Of a DNA stretch of 62,673 bases, positions 9,573-17,921 are shown in pieces. Within the stretch, counting starts at the first letter, position 1, and each line of letters opens with the position of its first letter. The notes below the pieces were generated by a model. The model did not search any database. It saw only the letters and a program-made list of their open reading frames with translations, and was not told where the DNA came from. Location: contig CANLXI010000038.1 in assembly GCA_947495035.1 (NCBI GenBank), positions 1 through 62,673 of the forward strand, read 5' to 3'. The DNA is from an uncultured Granulosicoccus sp. Its GTDB lineage: Bacteria > Pseudomonadota > Gammaproteobacteria > Granulosicoccales > Granulosicoccaceae. The position numbers and the translations under genes are program-made.

Positions 9573-10103
9573 TCAGGACTGAGCAAGCGAATCGCCAGCG
9601 TCTCCCGCGGGCGGATTCGTGCTGGTGGCAAAGCCTGCCTGCAGCTCTTCCGGAGTCGGTTCACGCACACTCACCACGGCAACCGTGAAATTCAGGACTT
9701 GACCGGCCAGAGGGTGATTGGCATCGAGCACCACGGTATCGTCACGGATTTCCACCACGGTCACCATCTGTGATTCGCCCTCGTTCTTGCCCAGGGCCTT
9801 GAAACGCATGCCGACCACCAGCTCCTGTACTTTCTCGATTGGCTCTCTGGGCCATTCGGCAATCAGGGATTCGTCCGGATAGCCGTAGGCGTCTTCCGGG
9901 TAGATGGTCACCGCCACCGGATCACCCGCCCGCTTGCCAGTCAGCTCACGCTCCAGCGCCGGCAACAGGGCATTGGTATTGTGCATGTACACCAATGGCA
10001 GATCGCCCTGGGAGCTGTCTATCAGCTCACCAAAGCCGTTGGTCAGCTGGTAGTGCATGGAGACGACGCGATTGTCGTCGATGATCAGATCGGATTCGGG
10101 CAT
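9573..10103 (-). CDS. slyD: SlyD-like FKBP-type peptidyl-prolyl isomerase
   Basis: The 176-residue protein has the FKBP core interrupted by the insert-in-flap chaperone domain (about 72-135) typical of SlyD. Visible blocks are VVSMHYQLTNGFGELID, the NTNALLPALERELTGKRAGD segment and DANHPLAGQVLNFTVAVV. It lacks the His/Cys-rich metal-binding tail of E. coli SlyD and ends in a short Ala/Gly/Asp-rich tail. It catalyses prolyl isomerisation and folding in the cytoplasm. It lies 11 bp downstream of the TRAP permease on the same strand, so it may be read through from that operon. Confidence 0.87.
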   Translation of the reverse strand: MPESDLIIDDNRVVSMHYQLTNGFGELIDSSQGDLPLVYMHNTNALLPALERELTGKRAGDPVAVTIYPEDAYGYPDESLIAEWPREPIEKVQELVVGMRFKALGKNEGESQMVTVVEIRDDTVVLDANHPLAGQVLNFTVAVVSVREPTPEELQAGFATSTNPPAGDAGDSLAQS

Positions 10104-10114
10104 GGTAAAGGACG

Positions 10115-12772
10115 TCAGAAATTTCCGAAAAAGGCAGGCTTGGTCTGCCGGCGTCGCTGCAGCCAGACCACCAGTCCGAGCACCAACAGCGCAGGAATGT
10201 AGAACACTTCCTTGTACAGGCGCTCGGCCGGGATCTGCACCGTCTCGACTCGCACCAATGTGTCACCGTAGAAATCGAACATCTGCAAGGTCTGGAAAAA
10301 CGGCGTGCCAGGGAAGGGTTCTTCCAGTGTCGCCCCTTCCTCATCCATCACTACCACCAGCCCGGCATTCTCCAGGCGGGTTTCACCATCACCGGCCTCG
10401 CCCAGATCGGCCAGAACCGTCAGACTCGCCATCTTGTCGGGATAATCGAAATCGGGGCCGACGATGCGCAGCCGCAGCGGCTCACCCACGGGTTGTTCCT
10501 CCGCCAGTTGCACCAGCTCGGTACCGGGCAGATTCTCGTACGGTGGTTGCACCTGATCCAGCCAGAAACCGGGACGGAACAGCGTGAAGGCCACCAGCAT
10601 CAGCAGCACGGATTCCCAGATCTTGCTGCGCGCCATGAAATAGCCCTGGGTGCCCGCCGCGAACAGCATCATGGCAATGACGCCAACGATGAAGACGAAA
10701 ATCGCCTTGCCCAGTGTCACATCGATGAGCAGCAGCTCGGTGTTGAAGATGAACAGGAATGGCAGCAAGGCCGTACGGATGTCGTAGGCAAAACCCTGCA
10801 GACCGGTCTTGATCGGATCACCACCGGAAATGGCACTGGCAGCAAAGGCGGCCAGTCCCACCGGCGGTGTATCGTCGGCCAGAATGCCGAAATAGAACAC
10901 GAACATGTGCACCGCCACCAAGGGTACCACCAGCCCCTGCTGCGCGCCTACGGACACGATGACCGGCGCCATCAATGACGACACCACGATGTAGTTGGCC
11001 GTGGTGGGCAACCCCATGCCCAGCAACAGACTCATGACCGCGACCAGCAGCAGCATGACGATCAGGCTGCCACCGGAGAGAAATTCGACGAACTCACCAA
11101 CCACCTGATGTGCACCTGTGAGCGAGACGGTACCGATGATGATGCCGGCAACACCGGTAGCCACACCGATGGGCACCATGCTGCGCGCACCGCCGATCAT
11201 GCCTGCCCAGAAGTCGGCGAAACCGAGCTTTACCGATGACGCCAGACTGATTCTGTCAGGATGCGAACGGCCACGGATCAGGGACTTCAGCGGGTGCTGC
11301 GTCAGTACGATGAAGATCATGGCCATGGACGCCCAGAAGGCGGAGAGCGCCGGCGACAATCGCTCGATGAGAATGCACCACAACAGGATGATGATCGGCA
11401 GCAGGAAATACAGGCCGGTCAGTGCAACCTCGCCGGTCTTGGGCAAGGTGATCAGTGGCGCTGATGGATCGTCCATGTGCAGGTCTTGCCGACGCGCACT
11501 GATGACGATCAGAATCAGATACGCCAGCAGGAAAATGGCAACCGCTCCGACGAAGGTCATGCCGGGAAAAGCCCGGCCGATCCAGCCGAGGCCGTAGTAG
11601 ACGATGCCTCCCAGGGCGACAAAGGCCAGAAAGCCGAACAGGAAACCGATGAGCTTCTGCATGGCGGTTACGTGGCTTGGCGGTTTTTCCAGACCGGTCA
11701 GGTCCAGCTTCAGCGCTTCCAGATGGACGATGTAGACCAGTGCGATATAGGAGATCAGTGCCGGCAGCAAAGCGTGCTTGATGACTTCGGGATAGGAAAT
11801 GCCGGTGAATTCGGCAATCAGGAAGGCAGCTGCCCCCATTACTGGCGGCGTCAACTGGCCGTTGGTGGATGAAGCCACTTCCACCGCACCCGCCTTCTCT
11901 GCAGAGAACCCGGTGCGCTTCATCAGCGGGATGGTGAAGGTACCCGTGGTCACGACATTGGCAATCGAGGAGCCCGAGTAGATGCCACTCAGCGCCGAGG
12001 CCACGACGGCCGCCTTGGCAGGACCGCCTCGAAAATGTCCCAGCGCGCCGAAGGCGAGCTGAATGAAATAGTTGCCCGCCCCGGCCTGCTCCAGCAGCGC
12101 ACCAAACAGGACGAACAGAAAGATCATGGAGGAGGCCACCCCCAGGGCGACACCGAACACGCCCTCGCTCTGCATCCAGTAATGCCACATGGCCTTGCCG
12201 AACGAGGCGCCCTTCCACTGCACCACATCGGGCAGGAACTGCGCGTCACCGAAGAACACATAGAGCACGAAGACACCGGCCACGATCAGCATGGGCAGGC
12301 CCAGCGAGCGGAAGACCGCGGTGGCCAGCAGCACCAGTCCGAACGCTGAAGCCAGCAGATCGCCTGTGGTCGGCAAGCCGGCACGCGTGGCGATATCGTC
12401 CTTGAAGACGACCAGATACAGGCAGCAGATGACACTACCGGCCGCCAGCGCCCAATCATAGGCTGGCACACGATGCGCCGGGCTGGACTTGAACAAGGGA
12501 TAGGACAGACAGGCCAGTGCCATGGCAAAGGCCAGATGGATGACTCGCACCTCACTGCCGTTGAAGACCAGATTGATGCCGTATTCTTCGGACAACCAGA
12601 ACGGCAGACTGGAAGAGACGTAGAGCTGAAAGGCGCTCCAGGAAAATGCAACGATGGCAATGAACAGACCGACACCACCGGCGGGATTTCTGCCGCCGGT
12701 ATCGATGGCGGTAAAGGAGTCTAGATCCGGCGTACTGCCCGAATCGCCGTCTTTCGTGGCTGTTGCATTCAT
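10115..12772 (-). CDS. TRAP transporter fused permease (DctQ-DctM type)
   Basis: This is a large (885 residues) integral membrane protein in which the small 4-helix and the large 12-helix TRAP subunits are fused, the form that normally pairs with TAXI binding proteins. Family blocks include FVLFGALLEQAGAGNYFIQL, SGSSIANVVTTGTFTIPLMK and LLLGMGLPTTANYIV. It moves a small organic acid, coupled to Na+ or H+. A TTG at 12805 extends the frame by 11 residues, but the ATG at 12772 is preferred; neither has a strong ribosome site. The C-terminal part after about residue 690 includes a non-membrane segment and a final helix. It follows the TAXI gene with a strong palindrome between them. Confidence 0.9.
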   Translation of the reverse strand: MNATATKDGDSGSTPDLDSFTAIDTGGRNPAGGVGLFIAIVAFSWSAFQLYVSSSLPFWLSEEYGINLVFNGSEVRVIHLAFAMALACLSYPLFKSSPAHRVPAYDWALAAGSVICCLYLVVFKDDIATRAGLPTTGDLLASAFGLVLLATAVFRSLGLPMLIVAGVFVLYVFFGDAQFLPDVVQWKGASFGKAMWHYWMQSEGVFGVALGVASSMIFLFVLFGALLEQAGAGNYFIQLAFGALGHFRGGPAKAAVVASALSGIYSGSSIANVVTTGTFTIPLMKRTGFSAEKAGAVEVASSTNGQLTPPVMGAAAFLIAEFTGISYPEVIKHALLPALISYIALVYIVHLEALKLDLTGLEKPPSHVTAMQKLIGFLFGFLAFVALGGIVYYGLGWIGRAFPGMTFVGAVAIFLLAYLILIVISARRQDLHMDDPSAPLITLPKTGEVALTGLYFLLPIIILLWCILIERLSPALSAFWASMAMIFIVLTQHPLKSLIRGRSHPDRISLASSVKLGFADFWAGMIGGARSMVPIGVATGVAGIIIGTVSLTGAHQVVGEFVEFLSGGSLIVMLLLVAVMSLLLGMGLPTTANYIVVSSLMAPVIVSVGAQQGLVVPLVAVHMFVFYFGILADDTPPVGLAAFAASAISGGDPIKTGLQGFAYDIRTALLPFLFIFNTELLLIDVTLGKAIFVFIVGVIAMMLFAAGTQGYFMARSKIWESVLLMLVAFTLFRPGFWLDQVQPPYENLPGTELVQLAEEQPVGEPLRLRIVGPDFDYPDKMASLTVLADLGEAGDGETRLENAGLVVVMDEEGATLEEPFPGTPFFQTLQMFDFYGDTLVRVETVQIPAERLYKEVFYIPALLVLGLVVWLQRRRQTKPAFFGNF

Positions 12773-12829
12773 CGGCTGGATTCTGCTGCTGTCAATGTGT
12801 TGCAAGGGATTCTGACAGGGACATTGCCC

Positions 12830-12853
12830 GGCAGGCAGCTCGAGCTGCCTGCC
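12830..12853. promoter_or_regulatory. 24-bp perfect palindrome between TAXI gene and TRAP permease
   Basis: A self-complementary 24-mer centred on ctcgag lies in the ~115-bp gap between the binding-protein gene and the permease gene. It would form a stem in RNA without a U-run after it. In importer operons such intercistronic stems often stabilise the upstream binding-protein message or reduce read-through; that role is inferred. Confidence 0.6.
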
Positions 12854-12887
12854 AGACCCCTTTCAGTCAAGGATCAGACTGCGCAGC

Positions 12888-13853
12888 TTACATCCAGCCA
12901 CGTTCCTTGTAGTATTTCACGGCGCCATCGTGCAGAGGAGCCGACAGACCGTCCTTGATCATTTCCTCTTCCTTCAGATTGGCAAACGCAGGGTGCAATT
13001 TCCTGAAGTCCTCGAAGTTGTCGAAGACCGCCTTGACGACCACATAGACCACGTCCTCAGACACATCGGCCGAGGAAATGAAGGTGGCACCGACACCGAA
13101 GGTCTGGTTGTCTTCTGTCTGACCCTTGTACATGCCGGCAGGGATGGAGGCATTACGGTAGAAGGGGTTCTCATCGATCAGCTTGTCGATGACCGGACCG
13201 GTGACGTCGACAAAATCCACATCACAGGTGTTGGTGACTTCGGTGATGGCGGCAGCCGGGTGGCCCACGGCATAGATCATGACGTCGATCTTGTCATCAC
13301 ACAGTGCCTGAGACATCTCCGCACCTTTCAGCTCGGAGGCAACGGCAAAATCGTCCATGGTCATGCCATAGGCAGCCATGACCACTTCTGCCGTCGCCCG
13401 CAGACCGGAGCCCGCGTTGCCGACGTTGACCCGCTTGCCCTTGAGATCTTCGAAGGATTCGATGCCACTGCCGCCTCGCGCCAATACCGAGAAGGGTTCG
13501 GGATGCACGGAGAACACGGCCCGCAGCTTGTCGAACTTGCCCTGATCTTCGAACTGGGAAGTTCCGTTGTAAGCGTGATACTGCCAGTCGGACTGAGCAA
13601 CACCGAACTCCAGTTCACCTGCCTTGACAGTGTTGATGTTGTAGATGGAACCGCCAGTGGATTCCGCAGAGCAGCGAATACCGTGATCCTTGCGACCCTT
13701 GTTCACCAGGCGGCAGATGGCACCTCCAGTGGGGTAATAGACGCCTGTGACACCGCCGGTACCGATGGAGATGAACTGCTGCTGAGCCTGGGCGGCGCCT
13801 GCGAACAGCCCAGCGGCCAGCAGGCAACTGCTGATTGCTATGCTAATTTTCAT
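12888..13853 (-). CDS. TAXI-family TRAP solute-binding protein
   Basis: This 321-residue periplasmic protein starts with a clear signal peptide (MKISIAISSCLLAAGLFAGA, cut after AQA near residue 23). The following FISIGTGGVTGVYYPTGGAI block is diagnostic for TAXI proteins, and KGKRVNVGNAGSGLRATAE fits the ligand-binding core. It delivers its ligand to the fused permease encoded just downstream. TAXI ligands known in other bacteria include glutamate/glutamine-like and C4-C5 acids; the ligand here cannot be read from sequence. It is the first gene of the TAXI-TRAP-slyD set. Confidence 0.92.
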   Translation of the reverse strand: MKISIAISSCLLAAGLFAGAAQAQQQFISIGTGGVTGVYYPTGGAICRLVNKGRKDHGIRCSAESTGGSIYNINTVKAGELEFGVAQSDWQYHAYNGTSQFEDQGKFDKLRAVFSVHPEPFSVLARGGSGIESFEDLKGKRVNVGNAGSGLRATAEVVMAAYGMTMDDFAVASELKGAEMSQALCDDKIDVMIYAVGHPAAAITEVTNTCDVDFVDVTGPVIDKLIDENPFYRNASIPAGMYKGQTEDNQTFGVGATFISSADVSEDVVYVVVKAVFDNFEDFRKLHPAFANLKEEEMIKDGLSAPLHDGAVKYYKERGWM

Positions 13854-14033
13854 GAGAGGATCCTATTCATTGGAATTTGTTTTCACGTAGCCGCCAACCG
13901 GCCGGCTGAACGTGAAACGACAAGATCAAGCCGGTAGGTCAGACGAACCTGACAAGGCTTGGTTAAATGTAACAAATTGCTGAGCCGATTGCGCTGTCTG
14001 TCAGGTTGACTCGGCGCATCATGAACTACCTTG

Positions 14034-14540
14034 CTACTCGTCTCGCCTGGCTGCCAGGCCATTGAGGAACCAGCGCACACTCTGGTCTCCGCATCGTCGG
14101 TAATTGCGTGCCTGCGGGCTGCGGAAGAATGCACCCACCTCTGTCTTGCCGATCTTGCCGCCGCCTGCGGTGATCAGCGCATGAATATCATCCGACCGCA
14201 GTGACAGGGCAATACGCAATTGCTTCAGCACCAGATTGTTGTTGACGACGATCTCTGGCGAGGCATCGCCCGTATTCGATGCTGCCCCGGCAGCTGCACC
14301 TTCACTGCCACCGGCACTGGCGGGTGGTGGTCCGCGACGATCCAGAATCAGTCCATCGAGCAAGGCCAGCAAGGCGGCATCCGGACATGCCTGATAGCCG
14401 GCCTCTTCTTCCTTGCAGCGGAAACCGGCAACCTCTTCCTCGCTGACAGAGAGTTCGCCCAGGGACATCAGACGACGGGTCTCTGCATCGTCAAGTCGCA
14501 AGGCGTAGCGAATGCGCCGATTGAATTCGTTATTGTCCAC
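14034..14540 (-). CDS. yehS: DUF1456 (YehS-like) protein
   Basis: This 168-residue protein contains two copies of the DUF1456 unit: NEFNRRIRYALRLDDAETRRL (about 4-24) and LVLKQLRIALSLRSDDIHALI (about 102-122), each followed by a CGD-like or CPD-like motif (ACPDAALLALLDGLI and RCGDQSVRWFLNGL). The two units are joined by an Ala/Gly/Pro-rich linker longer than in E. coli YehS. The function of YehS is unknown. The gene is single, divergent from the envelope gene set at 14.8 kb. Confidence 0.85.
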   Translation of the reverse strand: MDNNEFNRRIRYALRLDDAETRRLMSLGELSVSEEEVAGFRCKEEEAGYQACPDAALLALLDGLILDRRGPPPASAGGSEGAAAGAASNTGDASPEIVVNNNLVLKQLRIALSLRSDDIHALITAGGGKIGKTEVGAFFRSPQARNYRRCGDQSVRWFLNGLAARRDE

Positions 14541-14823
14541 TGGTGTCTGCCCCGGTAACTGAAAAGGTGGATGAATGGCTGTCTGTCCGTCATGAACGGC
14601 AACCCAGGCTCATCGTCTGCTCGATGAGGAAGAACATTGTATTCGTTGCCTACTCGACTGTTTCACAAACAGATATCGGCATCCGCTCGATCAGCGGCTC
14701 TGGATAAACGGCAAAATAAAAGTGACTCACTTCATGTTTTTTGCGTCGATATCTACCATGTAACACTTGATTTTGTATGATGCATTGACGCTGTAGAAGC
14801 ATGAACAACGTATTCCCGAAGCG

Positions 14824-15441
14824 ATGCGGACCAATATTCCCATGGAGTGGATAGACTTGATACCCAGCATACTTGTCGGATGTGCCTGCCTGCTTGTCGG
14901 CTATGCGATCGGCGCTCGCCGTGCCCGCACGATCAAGCGTCAGGCCCTGCGTGACAGAAACGCGCAGGCGCTGGAACTGCTGGACGCCAGAGCATCACTC
15001 CAAACACTGGAGCATTATGCCTCGCAGCAGGAACGAAAGGACAAACTCCTGAAGATGACGCTGCAGAAGCTGCAGGAAGCCAACGCGCGCTGCAAGGCGG
15101 CAGACGATCTGCTCACTGTCCAGAAGAGGCAACATTATTCGGAAACCTCACGGTTGCGTCTGGATGCCGTCAAGGCGCACGAGGCCGCTGTCATGGCAAC
15201 CGAGATTGCCCGCAAGGCAAACGCTCACCTTGAACGGCTGGAGCAAGCCTGCCCGACCGTCCAGACCATCAAGGCCCCCGAACCCAAGTCCTACGGCACC
15301 GGCGATCCGGTCACCGTCAGCGTGGTTGATCAGGCGCGTTCCGATGCCCCGGATGATGCGGTTGCCCCCGTATCGAATCGAGACTCGGCCAGGTTGACCC
15401 GCTTGCGCAGCAGCAACGAAGCCAGCGCACCCACGGCCTGA
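14824..15441 (+). CDS. Membrane-anchored coiled-coil protein of unknown function
   Basis: The 205-residue protein has one N-terminal membrane helix (about 10-30, LIPSILVGCACLLVGYAIGA) followed by basic residues and a long predicted coiled coil (about 40-140) rich in Gln, Leu, Lys and Ala. The C-terminal 60 residues look disordered. No known domain was recognised. It is the first of three consecutive envelope genes on the + strand; the third has the same architecture (membrane helix plus coiled coil), suggesting related cell-envelope roles. A second ATG six codons on (MEWIDLIPS) is an alternative start. Confidence 0.7.
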   Translation: MRTNIPMEWIDLIPSILVGCACLLVGYAIGARRARTIKRQALRDRNAQALELLDARASLQTLEHYASQQERKDKLLKMTLQKLQEANARCKAADDLLTVQKRQHYSETSRLRLDAVKAHEAAVMATEIARKANAHLERLEQACPTVQTIKAPEPKSYGTGDPVTVSVVDQARSDAPDDAVAPVSNRDSARLTRLRSSNEASAPTA

Positions 15442-15598
15442 AGTTCAAGCCTGTTCCGAGCCCGCAGGACATCAGCGCATACGGACTGACTGCAGGATGG
15501 GGCAGACGTCACCAGCTCACCGCATGAACGACACACCGTTACACACCCGTGCCACGCACGTATTCTGTTGACGGACGCAGGGTGTTATTATCCGCGCC

Positions 15599-16306
15599 AT
15601 GTCGGCGCACACATTACATTTCAATCTTCCTGACGCCGAGCGTCCCAGCATCTGGCCCTGGCTTGTCGTGCTGCTCGGTAGCGTCTGCCTGGTGGTGCTG
15701 ATTGCCCGCTCGATGACAACCATTCCCGCCTCCCTGCTCCATCAGGCGCAGGAGAAAATCAGCGCCGCCGGATTCAGTGACATGAACGTGGCTATCAATG
15801 GTCGAGACCTGGAGCTGACCGGCAGCATCGACCAGCGCCTGTCCGTTGCCCTGCTGCTGGAGCAACTCAGAGAGATCCAGGGTGTGCGTATCGTGCGCGA
15901 CAACATGACGCGCTTCGATCCGGTCGAAACCGAACTCCAGCAGACTCGCCTGTTTCTGCAGGCACTGGCACGTATAGACACCTCCTCCGTTGCGTTTCAG
16001 CAGGGCAGCAATACCGTCACACCGGGCAGTGATATCGCCCTGAATCAGGTGGCCGAACTGCTGCGCAGCAATCCGGAAAAGCGCCTGCGCATAGAAGGTC
16101 ATACGGACAACACCGGACCGGACTCGGTCAATCTGCGCCTGAGCCAGGAACGTGCGGAGGCTGTGGTGCGCTATCTGGAAGCCCGGAATGTCTCTCCCAA
16201 TCAGCTGATTGCCAAAGGCTACGGCGCCACGCAACCGATCGCCGATAACGCTTCGGAAACCGGTCGCGCTCGTAATCGCCGGATCGAAATCAGTTATGTT
16301 GACTAG
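15599..16306 (+). CDS. OmpA-family protein with N-terminal membrane helix and BON-like region
   Basis: The 235-residue protein has a membrane helix near residues 18-38 (WPWLVVLLGSVCLVVLIARS), a BON-like segment (about 50-105, INGRDLELTGSIDQRL...GVRIVRDN) and a C-terminal OmpA/MotB domain (about 120-235) with the peptidoglycan-binding signature RLRIEGHTDNTG and NLRLSQERAEAV. It probably sits in the inner membrane and holds peptidoglycan. Only 24 bp separate it from the following gene, so the two are likely co-translated. The exact partner system is unknown. Confidence 0.85.
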   Translation: MSAHTLHFNLPDAERPSIWPWLVVLLGSVCLVVLIARSMTTIPASLLHQAQEKISAAGFSDMNVAINGRDLELTGSIDQRLSVALLLEQLREIQGVRIVRDNMTRFDPVETELQQTRLFLQALARIDTSSVAFQQGSNTVTPGSDIALNQVAELLRSNPEKRLRIEGHTDNTGPDSVNLRLSQERAEAVVRYLEARNVSPNQLIAKGYGATQPIADNASETGRARNRRIEISYVD

Positions 16307-16330
16307 CAACCAAGCCATGCGGAAACGATC

Positions 16331-17752
16331 GTGATCTATTTATTGTCGCAAATCATCGTGGCACTGCTCCTCGCAGCCGTTGTCGGCGGGGCGCTGGGCT
16401 GGCTGCTGCATCGGGCCACTCAGGTCAGGGAAGCTGGCCAGTTGCGTAACGCCATCCAGAGGCAACGGCAGCAAGTGGCCCATCTGAATTCCGAAATCGC
16501 CATGCTGACGGATGACTACGACGAACTGCAGCGCCAATCACACGACGAGATTTCGGAGCTTCGCGAAGCGAATCAGCAGATTCCCCGCTTGAACTCCAAT
16601 CTGGAAAAATCACAGCTGCTGGTCAGCCAGATGATCAAGCGGCATGAATCCCAGATTCGCGATCTGACTACCCAGAACCAGACGCTCACACAGAAACTGA
16701 AGGATCTGGAAGACCAGGAACAGACTTTAAAGCGTCAGCACGCCGAACTGGACAATGCCCGCCGGGAAATGGGTATCGCCGACCCCTTGCTGTCCAAGTC
16801 CACCGAAGGCAGCAATGCCGAGTTGGAAAACACCACCAGAATCTCGCAGGCCGACGGCAAGTCGGATACTGAAGTGGACGATGCCGACGATGCGGTGGTC
16901 GGCAAGGATCCGAGTGCCGACGATGAATTCGACGCCCAGTCCGATGCGGCTGTCGAGACCGACCGACCAGCTGACTCAGCCGTAAAGGAGAACGCCGCAC
17001 GACAGGCGGTCATCACGAGCGCTCGCAATGTCAGCAGCTGGGCATCCGCGCCTCTTGTGGCAGAGGATGCCAAAAACCCTGCAGATGCCGGTGCAGAGAC
17101 GAATTCGGATGCCCAGGGGAAAGCGGATGCGGATGCGGATGCGGATGCGGATGCGGATGCGGATGCGGATGCGGATGCGGATGCGGATGCGGATGCGGAT
17201 GCGGTCAGATTCGGTGCTGCCGAAGATACGTCCGTCAACCCTGCCAGCGCCCCCCTGCCCACTCAAGGGCCGGGCAACTCGTCAGTCATCTTCCTGAACG
17301 CTGATGCCCCACCGCCTCGAACCCCGAAATCCACAGCAACGAAATCCCCGGACAACATCGCCGGAGACGACAGCGTCATCGATCCGTTTGACCAGGTCAT
17401 CGAAGTGGATGAGCAACTACTGGAAGAGATCGACTCGGAGCTGGAGGAAGATGAATTCCTGAACGGTCTCGATGATGCGGTATCCCGTCAGGATTCGGAC
17501 GAGGACGACGCGAGTTCGTTCGAACCGGTCGAGCAACAGGATGATCTGCAGCAAATAGTCGGTATCGGCCCATCGACCGAGAAGGCCCTGAACGACCTGG
17601 GTATCACCAGCTATGCGCAGCTGGCCAAACTCAAGCATCACGAGATCGAAACCATCGCCAACGCCCTGCAGATCGTGCCTGACCGCATCGAACGTGATGA
17701 CTGGGTGGGTAACGCCAGGCGTCAACTCGAGGATGTTCTCGAGGAGCTCTGA
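16331..17752 (+). CDS. Inner-membrane coiled-coil protein with Asp-Ala repeat and C-terminal HhH-like domain
   Basis: This 473-residue protein starts at GTG 16331. It has an N-terminal membrane helix (about 6-27), a coiled coil (about 35-145), a long acidic disordered region containing a run of Asp-Ala dipeptides (about 265-292) coded by a gcggat hexamer array, and a C-terminal domain (about 405-473) of the helix-hairpin-helix type seen in proteins with LQQIVGIGPSTEKALNDLGI and a YAQLAKL segment. That domain binds DNA or proteins in other contexts. A membrane-anchored acidic rod with an HhH tip is unusual, and its function is not known. Confidence 0.75.
   Translation: MIYLLSQIIVALLLAAVVGGALGWLLHRATQVREAGQLRNAIQRQRQQVAHLNSEIAMLTDDYDELQRQSHDEISELREANQQIPRLNSNLEKSQLLVSQMIKRHESQIRDLTTQNQTLTQKLKDLEDQEQTLKRQHAELDNARREMGIADPLLSKSTEGSNAELENTTRISQADGKSDTEVDDADDAVVGKDPSADDEFDAQSDAAVETDRPADSAVKENAARQAVITSARNVSSWASAPLVAEDAKNPADAGAETNSDAQGKADADADADADADADADADADADADADAVRFGAAEDTSVNPASAPLPTQGPGNSSVIFLNADAPPPRTPKSTATKSPDNIAGDDSVIDPFDQVIEVDEQLLEEIDSELEEDEFLNGLDDAVSRQDSDEDDASSFEPVEQQDDLQQIVGIGPSTEKALNDLGITSYAQLAKLKHHEIETIANALQIVPDRIERDDWVGNARRQLEDVLEEL
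17123..17203. repeat. Hexanucleotide tandem repeat (gcggat)n, in frame
   Basis: About 13.5 perfect copies of gcggat lie inside the coiled-coil/HhH protein gene and encode alternating Asp and Ala. Copy-number change would lengthen or shorten the acidic linker without a frameshift. Confidence 0.95.
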
Positions 17753-17921
17753 CATCGGGCTCGCCACGTAGCTGACCGGTTGAATCGAACGCTGCCGGAC
17801 TGCCATATTGGCTTGTGCCTTGCAGGTATTGACCATCTTCCGACGTCTTTTGTGCCATCTGTGTCACGAGACTTCATGATGTTCGCGACACCATTCACCT
17901 GCGCTTTCTAGAATCAGCTCA

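Noticed and set aside
9566..9577. 12-bp palindrome cctgacgtcagg between the GGDEF-EAL gene and slyD
   Set aside because: It overlaps the end of slyD, is short and has no U-run; too weak for a terminator call.
10493..13937. Long plus-strand frames opposite the TRAP genes
   Set aside because: They are antisense shadows of the permease and TAXI genes; their translations show no family.
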